Positions 50,673 through 58,715 of a stretch of 64,000 bases of DNA are shown here, in pieces (the stretch's first letter is position 1; the number at the start of each line of letters is the position of its first letter). This stretch comes from an uncultured Eubacteriales bacterium. Its GTDB lineage: Bacteria > Bacillota > Clostridia > Peptostreptococcales > Anaerovoracaceae. Both the position numbers and the translations under genes were made by a program. The stretch is taken from NCBI GenBank assembly GCA_910583765.1, contig CAJTYS010000020.1, positions 3,575 to 67,574 on the forward strand, given 5' to 3'. The notes below the pieces were generated by a model. The model searched no databases, was not told the origin of the DNA, and worked only from the letters and a program-made list of their open reading frames with translations.

Positions 50673-51749
50673 TCATTTCCAATCGTAAGAATCAACTGGC
50701 GAGGTCATCGTTTCCCCGTCCGCCAAAACAACGGTGACATTTTTACCGCTGACTGCGCAATAATATGCGTCCGGTTCCGATGCGCATCTTTCTTTCGTGA
50801 TCTTCGTTCCGGTTAGATCCAGTCGCTTTAACTTTGTCTTGTGAATCCCCACGCCTCTCAATTTGCTCTGTTTTTTCAAATTCAGTTCCGTCACGGGCAC
50901 TCCGTATAACCATAAAGTTTCCAGTCGAACGTTGTTCTTGACGTTTAATTTATGAATCGACGCGTTTAAAACGCACAATTCTTTCAACTTGGTTTGCTTT
51001 CTCAGTTCGAGCGTCTTCAACGCGGGGCACTCTCTAAGGTCAAGTCTTGCCAGTTTGTTAATGGTCCCCAAATTTAATCGGGAAAATCTTTTGGAGTCAG
51101 AAACATACAATCGTTTCAGCGTGCGGCAGGAAGAAACGTCAAGAGCCGTCAATCGTTTGTTATGGGACATGGTCATTTCTTTTAGAGCGACGCACTCCTT
51201 CACGTCCAGCGTTTTTAAGCGTCCACAAAAATATATTTCCATTTCTTTCAGAGCGACGCATCCCTTCATGTCCAGTGTTTTCAATCGAGCCGCGTCCCAG
51301 ATCTTCAATGTCTTTAATTTTTTACAGTTCTTCAGCTTTAATTTCGTCACGTTGCTTTCACTGTGATTGTACTCTCCCAGATGTAACGCTTCGAGCTTTT
51401 TGTTTTTGGACAAATCCAGGGTGATTTCTTTTTTGCTTTTCATCTTCCCCTCGCCGCAGCGCAAAACCCGCAGGTTCGTGAACCGTTCCAACCCTTTGTA
51501 ATTGATTATCATGTCCCCGCTAGGCTTATCCAAGCTCACTTTTTTTATTTTGCTGATCTCTTTTGGCGAAAGATAACCGTTCTTGTTTTTGTCATAAGAT
51601 CGGGCGACTTTACGGATCGTTTTGTCTGGGAAGTTGTGAGAATTAATGCGAACCTGGGACGCTGCGTCCGCCTGTTCCGTTCCCCAGGCCATGACCGCCA
51701 AGAGCGCAACCGCAAACAGCATGAGGCAGTTACGAAAACTTTTTTTCAT
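50673..51749 (-). CDS. Secreted LRR protein with EF-hand-like loop, paralogue 4 (first in reading order)
   Basis: A 358-residue paralogue: signal peptide to about residue 30, the loop DKNKNGYLSPKE, LRRs (LKTLDVKECVALKEMTMSHN) and the end ADGETMTSPVDSYDW. Two adjacent units, LKTLDMKGCVALKEMEIYFC and LKTLDVKECVALKEMTMSHN, are near copies and show recent unit duplication. It has no upstream hairpin but an AT-rich promoter region with direct repeats, so it is likely the first gene of the LRR operon. Confidence 0.88.
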   Translation of the reverse strand: MKKSFRNCLMLFAVALLAVMAWGTEQADAASQVRINSHNFPDKTIRKVARSYDKNKNGYLSPKEISKIKKVSLDKPSGDMIINYKGLERFTNLRVLRCGEGKMKSKKEITLDLSKNKKLEALHLGEYNHSESNVTKLKLKNCKKLKTLKIWDAARLKTLDMKGCVALKEMEIYFCGRLKTLDVKECVALKEMTMSHNKRLTALDVSSCRTLKRLYVSDSKRFSRLNLGTINKLARLDLRECPALKTLELRKQTKLKELCVLNASIHKLNVKNNVRLETLWLYGVPVTELNLKKQSKLRGVGIHKTKLKRLDLTGTKITKERCASEPDAYYCAVSGKNVTVVLADGETMTSPVDSYDWK

Positions 51750-51794
51750 GGGAATCCCTCCTTTGTTTTGATATATGAATTTTTCCATATTAAG

Positions 51795-51841
51795 ATTTTA
51801 CAACATAATTCGTCGTTATTTTCCACAATGTAATAATTCGT
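51795..51841 (-). promoter_or_regulatory. Possible promoter of the LRR operon with direct repeats
   Basis: ACGAATTAT occurs twice on the minus strand (51841-51833 and 51813-51805), followed by TAAAAT (51800-51795) about 45 bases before the LRR4 start. LytTR regulators bind paired direct repeats of about 9 bp, but their usual spacing is near 21; here it is 28. Confidence 0.35.
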
Positions 51842-51881
51842 ATGGATGATCGTAAAAAATAAAGTGTACCTCTGAAACATT

Positions 51882-51940
51882 CCTACGATTTGTTCTATGA
51901 TTTTCAAGCCAAAGCCATGTCTTTCTCCTTCCTCAATTGC
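51882..51940 (-). pseudogene. Histidine kinase 3'-end remnant
   Basis: Directly after the stop of the kinase at 51948-53231, the minus strand encodes EEGERHGFGLKIIEQIVGM, which matches KKGEGHGLGLKIVEQIVRD of the kinase at 54089-55375. The next 40 bases (to about 51850) match the 3' flank of that kinase including CTTTATTTTTTAC. It is the tail of a lost third kinase copy. Confidence 0.8.
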
Positions 51941-51947
51941 TTTGATT

Positions 51948-53231
51948 CTATTTTTCTTTCTGGGAGAACAACATCAGTTCTATGGAAAACCACCGTGCGT
52001 CATAATCGGTTTTTAAAATACCATTGTATTTTTCCACAACACGCTTCACATTTTTCAAACCAATCCCATGATTTTCCTTTTGTGTTTTTGTCGTCAAAAA
52101 CGTCCCATATTTTTCCACGATTGATTCTTGGTGATTGTTTTCAACACATATCATTAATAACCCTTGAGTCTCTTTCATAAAGAAGCGCAGTTTTCTCACA
52201 GAAGTAACTTTTTCTATTGCCTGCAGCGCATTGTCCAATAGATTGCCTAACAAGATGCTCATGTCAATATCATCTATGATTCTTTCTTGCCTCACCTGTA
52301 CTTCACATTCCACTTCTGCTGACAGCCTTGTCACTGCTTTTTCCAATTTCAAATTCAGCATCCCATCGATCAAGGCGTTTCCTGTAGCCGCAAAAGAGCC
52401 TTCTGGCTTTATAAATCGCTCCATTTGTTTTATATACTGCCCCACTTCGCCATTGCCTTCCCGTTCTGACAACAATTGCAGCGTCGTGAAATGGTTTTTG
52501 ATATCATGGCGAAACGCAGTAAATCGTTCTTCTGATTGTTTTAAAACTTCCAGTTGCTTTTGATATGCTTGATTTTGGTTTTCTAAAGCCATAAATCGCG
52601 CCTGCTTTTGATACACGCTGGTCAGATGGTCGAATAGGTAAAAAACAAGAATATTTAGGGTCAGCAGTCCTATTCCAACGATTGTGATTGCTGCCTCATC
52701 TTCACATTTATTAAAGGCCACTGCGGAAATCACCATACTGATCGTTGGAACAAAGATTACTCCGACCCAATCCAATGCTAAAACGCTCTCGCCATGTCGT
52801 AAGTCCGCAACCTTTTGTATCAATAATATGATGACCAACAGCAGTAAATCACAAGTCGCAATGGTGACAACCTCCACATGCTGGATATGAAATCTCATCA
52901 TGAGCCAATATACACAGTCCTCACATACTGCAAACAGCGCAATAATGATGACCGTGGAAAAAATTCGATACAACCACTTTCCATCATAGGTCAAGGTCAC
53001 CACAAAGACACTTGCCAGGTTAGAAAGTAAAATCACTGTAGGGTCCCAGTGAAAATAGAGAAAGCCCAAACTGTTTCCGACAAAATACAAAGCATATAAC
53101 GCATATCGAAACAAAAGTCTCTTTTTTTCGCCTTCCACAACAAAGAACACTCTCAAAAATTTAGAAATCAAATAAATGCGGAACAAATTCCCAAACAAGG
53201 ATAATAGGCTCAATAACCAAAGCGGACTCAT
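51948..53231 (-). CDS. AgrC-like GHKL histidine kinase 1
   Basis: A 427-residue sensor kinase of the peptide-quorum-sensing type (HPK10/AgrC-like). Six to seven membrane segments in residues 1-200 precede a coiled coil (ENQNQAYQKQLEVLKQSEER cited as ENQNQAYQKQLEVL). The phosphoacceptor region is FTAFRHDIKNHFTTLQ, the N box LLGNLLDNALQAIE, and the G box NHGIGLKNVKRVVEKYNG. The start overlaps the stop of a response-regulator remnant (ATGA), so its original partner gene has decayed. No agrB or agrD gene is seen. Confidence 0.9.
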   Translation of the reverse strand: MSPLWLLSLLSLFGNLFRIYLISKFLRVFFVVEGEKKRLLFRYALYALYFVGNSLGFLYFHWDPTVILLSNLASVFVVTLTYDGKWLYRIFSTVIIIALFAVCEDCVYWLMMRFHIQHVEVVTIATCDLLLLVIILLIQKVADLRHGESVLALDWVGVIFVPTISMVISAVAFNKCEDEAAITIVGIGLLTLNILVFYLFDHLTSVYQKQARFMALENQNQAYQKQLEVLKQSEERFTAFRHDIKNHFTTLQLLSEREGNGEVGQYIKQMERFIKPEGSFAATGNALIDGMLNLKLEKAVTRLSAEVECEVQVRQERIIDDIDMSILLGNLLDNALQAIEKVTSVRKLRFFMKETQGLLMICVENNHQESIVEKYGTFLTTKTQKENHGIGLKNVKRVVEKYNGILKTDYDARWFSIELMLFSQKEK

Positions 53232-53398
53232 GTCACCATTTCCTCCAATTCTTTAACAATTGTTCTTTTACAATAAAAAGTTTTCCCGCTTTGAAATATT
53301 CGCACGCAGATACTTTTATCATTGATATATGGTTCAAAATAAGCTTTGATTCCCTGGCGCACGATCTCTTCATCACCACGAATCGCCACACAAAACAC
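53228..53398 (-). pseudogene. Response regulator remnant with internal deletion (AgrA/LytTR type)
   Basis: The 56-codon frame begins VFCVAIRGDEEIVRQGI, matching the start VFCVAICDDEEVV of the intact regulator at 55375. It jumps at AYFE to LytTR-like KSICVRIFQSGKTFYCKRTI and ends KELEEMVT. Most of the receiver (with the phosphorylated Asp) and the end of LytTR are gone. The second Asp of the acidic pair is kept but the first is Gly. The stop codon overlaps the kinase 1 start. Confidence 0.8.
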
Positions 53399-53985
53399 AC
53401 GAACCACTAGTCACTTCATTATACCATGGATTTTCCCTAAAAGAGAGTTCTATCTGAGATTCAATGAACGTATCCACATTGTACCACGGCTTCAAGTCAA
53501 CACGGCGCAAGTAGCTGTCTTTGTAAAACATTTTATGTATGTTGATGTTTTCTAAGAATTTCTGTAAAGGATCCAAATCCGTGACTTTTGCGAAATCTTT
53601 CAGCAAATCCCATGCGTTCCGGCCATTGACGTTGTCTTTGTCCATTCGCAAGTCCGTAAGGCCCTCTGCGTTCCACGCACCGTAAGAAACTTTTAAAATC
53701 CCGCAAAATAACCATTGACGATCCGCACCGGAAATTTTTTGTGATATTCTTCTGATTTCTTCGCCGCTATAACGCTCTTCTTTGTATAATAGAGTGAAAC
53801 CTTCCGGCGGTTCCTGGTGGATGTCCAATATGTCGCCGATCCCTTTTTGGACAGCGGCGTAATAATACTTGGAATCATAATAAAAAACGCTCTATCCCCC
53901 CGGCTTCTCCATATTGATTCGCCAATTTCTGACCTTCTGCTCTGCTGGTCACAAACGCAGTCGAGATAGAATTAATTTGAAACAT
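53373..53985 (-). pseudogene. Frameshifted gene of unknown family, truncated by a palindromic repeat
   Basis: A frame from the ATG at 53985 (MFQINSISTAFVTSRAEGQ...GGIERF) breaks at a six-T run (53883-53888). Removing one T continues it into YYDSKYYYAAVQKGIG and then the 151-codon frame that ends at 53373. The last 30 residues come from the palindromic repeat (53411-53472) and the regulator remnant in another frame, so the natural C-terminus is lost. No ribosome binding site is seen. The protein family is not recognised. Confidence 0.65.
53411..53472 (-). repeat. Palindromic repeat copy a
   Basis: TCATTATACCATGGATTTTCC...GATTCAATGAACG; same element as in the array at 56122-56365, in front of the regulator remnant exactly as copy b is in front of the intact regulator. 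Confidence 0.8.
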
Positions 53986-54023
53986 TTGATGTTTTTGATA
54001 TTGATAACATCATTGTTTATCTT

Positions 54024-54067
54024 GTAAAAAATAAAGCATACCACGGAAAGATTCCTGCGATATGCTT
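54024..54067 (-). terminator. Terminator after histidine kinase 2
   Basis: AAGCATA and TATGCTT close an imperfect stem, followed on the minus strand by TATTTTTTAC. A decayed copy lies at about 51850-51905. The bases 53986-54023 show nothing else. Confidence 0.6.
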
Positions 54068-54088
54068 GTTTTCGTTTTCTATTGATTG

Positions 54089-55375
54089 TTAATTTTGATC
54101 CTGGTCTGTCTGTAAATACATCAGCAGAGTGACCGTGAAAAAATCATCGTCTGTTTTAAAATCCAATTCTCCTTGATAATCGCGCACGATTTGCTCTACG
54201 ATTTTCAAACCAAGGCCGTGCCCCTCTCCTTTCTTGGTGGTCCTAAAAAACTTGCCAGCTCTTTTCACTTTGTTCGTATAGGAATTTTTGATTTGGATGG
54301 TCAGCGTTCCTTGAACCTCCCGCATTCGCAAAAACAGCCTTTTATCAACTTTGCAATCTTCCAAGGCTCGCAAGGCGTTATCCAAAAGGTTTCCCAAAAC
54401 AATGCAAATATCCTTTTGCCCTACAAAGAGATTCTGTGGGATTATAATATCCAATTCCACTTGCGCGCCTTGTTTAACCGCCTGATCGAGTTTTAGATTG
54501 ATCATCCCATCAATGAACGCGTTACCCGTGGCCGCGAAGGCGCGCCCTGGCGCTAAAGAGTCGTTCAAGTTGTCCAGATATCCTTGAATTTTTTCATAGT
54601 GTTCTTGTCTGGCGATCTGCTGTAAGACCAGCAAATGGTTTCTCATGTCATGACGCAAGGTGGAGATCTTTTCTTCTGCGTCCCGCATCAATTGCAGCTG
54701 ATTCTCGTACGCTTGATTTTGCTGTTCTAACGAAACCACCCGCAAATTCTTTTCATGTTCCGCAAAAATTTTCTCTAAAAGGTAAAACAGGAAAAGATTT
54801 AAAAGGATCATGCTGATACCACCGATCACGATTTCGCTTTCCGATTCGCAATAATCAAAAATAATAGCTGACACAAAAATAGTGCATCCTGGAACAAATA
54901 ATGTGATCATCCATTCCTGCCACGCGAACTCCAGATTGTTGCGGGCATCAACGATTCTTTGAATCACAGACACAACCATAAAAAAGGTTATCGCTGATAC
55001 CGGCAGCCCAATCAACAACAAATGATCAACACCTATATGAACCAATACTCGAGCAACCATATCTTCACATAACACATAAAGGGCAACACCTGCGAGCGCC
55101 GCACAAACACGTACTCTCCATTTGCTGTCATAAAAAACCGTAATCAGAAAAATCCCAATAAAATTCGATGCCAAAATCCAGTTAGGTGCCCATTGAAAAT
55201 AGAGAAAACCCGCACTGTTCACCAGAAAAAACAAGATGTAGCAAAGTTTTCTTAAACATCGCCTGAACTCAGAAGCCTCTAGTTTGAAAAATATTCTAAA
55301 AAATAGGTATGTGGTATAAATGCGAAAGGCGTTTCCACATAAATAAATGATGCTATCAAAAATTCCCTGTTCCAT
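54089..55375 (-). CDS. AgrC-like GHKL histidine kinase 2
   Basis: A 428-residue paralogue of kinase 1 with the same layout: about six membrane segments, coiled coil, phosphoacceptor region LRHDMRNHLLVLQQIA, N box LGNLLDNALRALE and G box GHGLGLKIVEQIVRDYQG. The start shares its A with the stop of the intact response regulator (TAATG), so this pair is complete. Known relatives sense secreted peptides. The peptide gene is not visible in the window. Confidence 0.92.
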   Translation of the reverse strand: MEQGIFDSIIYLCGNAFRIYTTYLFFRIFFKLEASEFRRCLRKLCYILFFLVNSAGFLYFQWAPNWILASNFIGIFLITVFYDSKWRVRVCAALAGVALYVLCEDMVARVLVHIGVDHLLLIGLPVSAITFFMVVSVIQRIVDARNNLEFAWQEWMITLFVPGCTIFVSAIIFDYCESESEIVIGGISMILLNLFLFYLLEKIFAEHEKNLRVVSLEQQNQAYENQLQLMRDAEEKISTLRHDMRNHLLVLQQIARQEHYEKIQGYLDNLNDSLAPGRAFAATGNAFIDGMINLKLDQAVKQGAQVELDIIIPQNLFVGQKDICIVLGNLLDNALRALEDCKVDKRLFLRMREVQGTLTIQIKNSYTNKVKRAGKFFRTTKKGEGHGLGLKIVEQIVRDYQGELDFKTDDDFFTVTLLMYLQTDQDQN

Positions 55376-56094
55376 TATTCTTCACTCTCATTTCCTGTAT
55401 TCTGGCATAATAGCTTCATACGGGCAGATTTCCGGTAAAGCTGGCTGATAGAAAGCTTTGTCCCGTTCGCTAGATACGCTTCCTCATACGTCCATTTTTT
55501 CACATACGTGTTATTAACCAGATAGGATTGATGGATTCGGATAAAATCATTAGGTGCCGCTTCTTCAATTTCATTGAGCTTTCCATAAAATTCGTGAGTT
55601 CCTCTTTTTGTATGGATATGAATTTTTCTGCCTTTGCTTTCAAAATATAAGATCTCTCCGTAAAACTCCCGATATTGCTGCTTGTTTTTATGAAACACAA
55701 AAGAATCATTGTAACGCCTGGACAATCGCATCGCTTTCTCCACATTATCAATGACTTTGCTTTGCAAAAGAGGTTTTGTCAAAAAATTCAGGGGCCTTAT
55801 TTGAAACAACTCCATCGCATACGTTTGCTTCGCGGAAATATATACGATATGTATGGTTTCGTCCTGCAATTCCTCTCTGATTTTCCTGCCAAGCTCCACG
55901 CCGTTCATGGCTTCAAATTCAATATCCAAGAATATCAGATCATAGCGCCTCCCCTTGGCTAGTTCTTGATATAATTTTTCTCCGCTGTAAAAGACATCTG
56001 TCCGTACCCTGCCCTCTGCCACAAGCGGTTCAAGAAAACTCTCGATCTGCCCGCACACGACCTCTTCATCATCACAAATCGCCACACAAAACAC
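55375..56094 (-). CDS. AgrA-like LytTR response regulator
   Basis: A 239-residue regulator with a receiver domain (acidic pair in CDDEEV, phosphorylated Asp in LIFLDIEFEAMNG near residue 55, Lys in YISAKQTYAM) and a C-terminal LytTR DNA-binding domain (YFESKGRKIHIHTKRG, FIRIHQSYLVNNTYV). The start is probably the GTG at 56094, 9 bases after AGGAAGGGA; a GTG at 56103 is possible. The longer open frame reads through the palindromic repeat and is not coding. It is the partner of kinase 2, and perhaps also serves kinase 1, whose regulator is broken. Confidence 0.9.
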   Translation of the reverse strand: MFCVAICDDEEVVCGQIESFLEPLVAEGRVRTDVFYSGEKLYQELAKGRRYDLIFLDIEFEAMNGVELGRKIREELQDETIHIVYISAKQTYAMELFQIRPLNFLTKPLLQSKVIDNVEKAMRLSRRYNDSFVFHKNKQQYREFYGEILYFESKGRKIHIHTKRGTHEFYGKLNEIEEAAPNDFIRIHQSYLVNNTYVKKWTYEEAYLANGTKLSISQLYRKSARMKLLCQNTGNESEE

Positions 56095-56121
56095 ATGAAT
56101 CACTCCCTTCCTCACAGTTAT

Positions 56122-56365
56122 ATCTATTATACCACGAATTTCCACTGAAAATAGAATCCTAATTCGTGATTCAATGAACGCACCCTTACGGCAACACCGT
56201 TTCAATCAATTGCGTTCATTATACCATGGCCTTCCTTTGAAAACACGATTCCAGGCCATGATTCAAGGAACGCTTCCCCGCGGCAACGCCGTTTCAATCG
56301 ATCGCGTTCATTATACCATGAATTCCCCATAAAAAGAGCATTCTAACCAAGATTCAAGGAATGCG
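56122..56365 (-). repeat. Tandem 92-bp repeat array with palindromic units b, c, d
   Basis: ATTATACCA recurs at 56126, 56218 and 56310, a period of exactly 92 bp. Each unit has a palindrome (GCGTTCATTATACCATGG...CCATGATTCAAGGAACGC in copy c, 56212-56273) and a spacer with CGGCAACGCCGTTTCAATC. On the minus strand each palindrome carries TATAAT. It ends 28 bases before the regulator start. Confidence 0.88.
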
Positions 56366-56383
56366 TCCGCAAAGCCGAAAGAC

Positions 56384-56431
56384 AAAAAATACCCCAAGCG
56401 GGCCGTTCTTTCTCACGAACCTGCTTGGGGC
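56384..56431 (-). terminator. Terminator after rubrerythrin
   Basis: Minus-strand CCCCAAGCAGG and CCGCTTGGGG pair, followed by TATTTTTTG. Confidence 0.85.
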
Positions 56432-56469
56432 CGCACCCTGCGTATTCTCATGTCATAGCGCGTTTCGCA

Positions 56470-57006
56470 TTAGCAATTTTCCGATTTCACCTGGAAATAA
56501 GCTTTTGCATGGAAGCACACAGGGCAGACCTCCGGTGCCTCCGTGCCGGTCAGTTCATGGCCGCAGTTTCTGCATTTCCACGTTACTTCCGTGTCTTTCT
56601 TGAAGACTGTGCCATCCTTGAGGTCCTTGGCGAATTTCCGATACCGGTCTTCGTGCTGTTTTTCAATGGCAGCTACGCCTTCCATCTGCTCTGCGATCTC
56701 TGGGAAACCTTCTTCCCTGGCGGTCTTAGCCATTTCCGCGTACATTTCCGTCCACTCGTAGTTTTCCCCTTCCGCAGCGGCGATCAGATTCTCGTCCGTG
56801 GTGCCAATGCCCACTGCCCGCTTGAACCACAGTTCCGCGTGGGCTTTTTCATTGGCCGCTGTTTCTTCAAAGATGTCAGCGATCTCCATGTAGCCTTCTT
56901 TTCTAGCTTTGGACGCAAAAAAGGTGTACTTGTTCCTTGCCTGTGATTCTCCCGCGAAAGCAGTGAGCAGGTTTTCTAATGTTTTTGTGCCTTTTAATTC
57001 TTTCAT
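56470..57006 (-). CDS. Rubrerythrin
   Basis: A 178-residue non-haem iron protein that reduces hydrogen peroxide in anaerobes. The ferritin-like diiron domain has ENLLTAFAGESQARNKYTFF, ETAANEKAHAELW and GVAAIEKQHEDRY. The C-terminal rubredoxin-like domain has CRNCGHEL and CPVCFHAKAYF, with the knuckle spacing of rubrerythrin. It is monocistronic with its own terminator. Confidence 0.95.
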   Translation of the reverse strand: MKELKGTKTLENLLTAFAGESQARNKYTFFASKARKEGYMEIADIFEETAANEKAHAELWFKRAVGIGTTDENLIAAAEGENYEWTEMYAEMAKTAREEGFPEIAEQMEGVAAIEKQHEDRYRKFAKDLKDGTVFKKDTEVTWKCRNCGHELTGTEAPEVCPVCFHAKAYFQVKSENC

Positions 57007-57111
57007 GTTCTTCCTCCTGAATCAAAAATCGTTTTCAACTATCAATCCTATTTTTGCCAAAATCCTAAAAATATTTCATGCGGTTCACAATTATTGTGGG
57101 AAAAAGAAGAA

Positions 57112-57151
57112 AAGAAAAATGCTTACACTCCAAAATCGAAATGTAAGCATT
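57112..57151 (-). terminator. Terminator after murA
   Basis: AATGCTTACA and TGTAAGCATT form a 10-bp stem; on the minus strand TTTTTCTTTTC follows. It lies 110 bases beyond the murA stop. Confidence 0.7.
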
Positions 57152-57261
57152 ATCTGTGCTAAAATTGTCTGCCTGCTTGAAGGGGCATAAAGGGGCATAT
57201 TGGGAACCGATTTACTGGCCCCTCGGCTTTAGAAATGCCGCATCATGGCTGATTTTCGCCT

Positions 57262-58533
57262 TTAATCTTCAATGCGGATGATGGTCGCGCCCAGGCCTCG
57301 GAATTTTTCCACGAACTTTTCATAACCCCGATCAATGTGATAGATGTCAGAAACCTCCGTTGTTCCCTCTGCTACCAGACCGGTCAGGATCAGCGATGCC
57401 CCGGCTCTCAGGTCCGTGGCCACTACCTGCGCGCCCTGGAGCTGTTTTTCTCCTGGGATGATGGCGCAGTTGCCGTCCGTCTTAATATTGGCCCCCATGC
57501 GGTTGAATTCCGCCACGTGCATGAAGCGGTTCTCGAACACCGTCTCGATAACCACGCTGGGTCCCTTGGACACAGCCAAAAGCGCCATGAAAGGCGACTG
57601 CAGGTCCGTAGGAAACCCTGGATAAGGCAAAGTCTTGATGTCTGTGGAAACAATGGGGTTCACATCGCCTCTCACCACCATGCCTTCGTCCGTCATGAAG
57701 ATTTCTGCGCCGCACTCTCGCAGCTTGGCAGTAATGGCCTTCACATGATCCGGCAGGACATTCTTGATCAGGATGTTTCCCTTTGTGATGACTGCGGACA
57801 ACATGAAGGTGCCCGCCTCAATGCGATCCGGGATGATGTGGTGGCTCACGCCATGAAGCTTTTCCACACCCTCGATTTTCACAGTGTCGGTCCCTGCACC
57901 CTTGATCCTGGCTCCCATTTTGTTGAGGAAATTGGCCATGTCCACGATCTCCGGTTCTTGAGCCGCGTTTTCAATGATCGTAGTGCCTTCTGCCAGCACC
58001 GCGGTCATGATGATGACTTCCGTAGCGCCCACGCTTGGAAAATCCAGGTAAACATCGTTGCCCACCAATTTGTCCACCCTTGCTTCCAGAGGGCCCTGCT
58101 GACCGGAATCTTCTTTGATCTCCACGCCTAAAGCCCGCAGCCCTTTGAGATGCAGTTCAATGGGACGTTTCCCAATGGCGCAGCCTCCTGGAAGAGGGAT
58201 GGTTGCCTTTCCTGTCCTGGCAAGGAGCGGCCCGATCACCAGAATGGACGCCCGCATCTTTTTCACCAACTCAAAAGGTGCTTCTGACTTTGTGATTGTC
58301 TTTGTCTTTATTTCAACTGTGTTTTCGTCTAATTTATCATGAATCTCCGCGCCCAGGCTTTCCAGCAGCCGGCACATCACATCCACGTCCCGCAGCGCAG
58401 GCGTGTCCATGATGATGCAGTTTTCTTCTGTCAGCAGTGATGCCGCCATGATGGGAAGCACTGCGTTCTTTGCTCCGCTGATTTCCACTTCCCCTTGCAG
58501 CGGCGCGCTCTTTTGCACTAAAAACTTTGCCAC
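57262..58533 (-). CDS. murA: UDP-N-acetylglucosamine 1-carboxyvinyltransferase (MurA)
   Basis: A 423-residue enzyme that adds enolpyruvate to UDP-GlcNAc, the first committed step of peptidoglycan synthesis. It keeps GAKNAVLPIMAASLL near residue 20, the catalytic Cys in LPGGCAIGKRPIELH near 117, and DLRAGASLILTGLVAEG near 370. The Cys means a fosfomycin-sensitive type. It is read alone, upstream of a long gap and a terminator. Confidence 0.95.
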   Translation of the reverse strand: MAKFLVQKSAPLQGEVEISGAKNAVLPIMAASLLTEENCIIMDTPALRDVDVMCRLLESLGAEIHDKLDENTVEIKTKTITKSEAPFELVKKMRASILVIGPLLARTGKATIPLPGGCAIGKRPIELHLKGLRALGVEIKEDSGQQGPLEARVDKLVGNDVYLDFPSVGATEVIIMTAVLAEGTTIIENAAQEPEIVDMANFLNKMGARIKGAGTDTVKIEGVEKLHGVSHHIIPDRIEAGTFMLSAVITKGNILIKNVLPDHVKAITAKLRECGAEIFMTDEGMVVRGDVNPIVSTDIKTLPYPGFPTDLQSPFMALLAVSKGPSVVIETVFENRFMHVAEFNRMGANIKTDGNCAIIPGEKQLQGAQVVATDLRAGASLILTGLVAEGTTEVSDIYHIDRGYEKFVEKFRGLGATIIRIED

Positions 58534-58715
58534 GTCTTTCCTCCAAACAAATATATCTATCCTACAGTATACCTGTTTCCCACTGTTATTTCAAGAAATA
58601 ATGCAAAAGAAAGAGGCATTTAAATGTTCATGCTAAAGGGGAACAAAACATATTTTGGTTACCTCTTTCTTTCTCTGTTATTATTTCCAGTTTCTGCTTG
58701 AATCATTCATCCAAA

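Noticed and set aside
51948..55375. agrB/agrD-like genes in the two-component region
   Set aside because: No membrane Cys protease with AgrB motifs and no AgrD-like short frame with a ribosome binding site was found between or beside the kinase genes.
55375..56205. Longer start for the response regulator
   Set aside because: The first 37 codons read through palindromic repeat b; the receiver domain starts at VFCVAICDDEE with its own ribosome binding site.
56122..56365. CRISPR array
   Set aside because: The 92-bp period has conserved sequence in both repeat and spacer parts, only three units, and no cas genes nearby.
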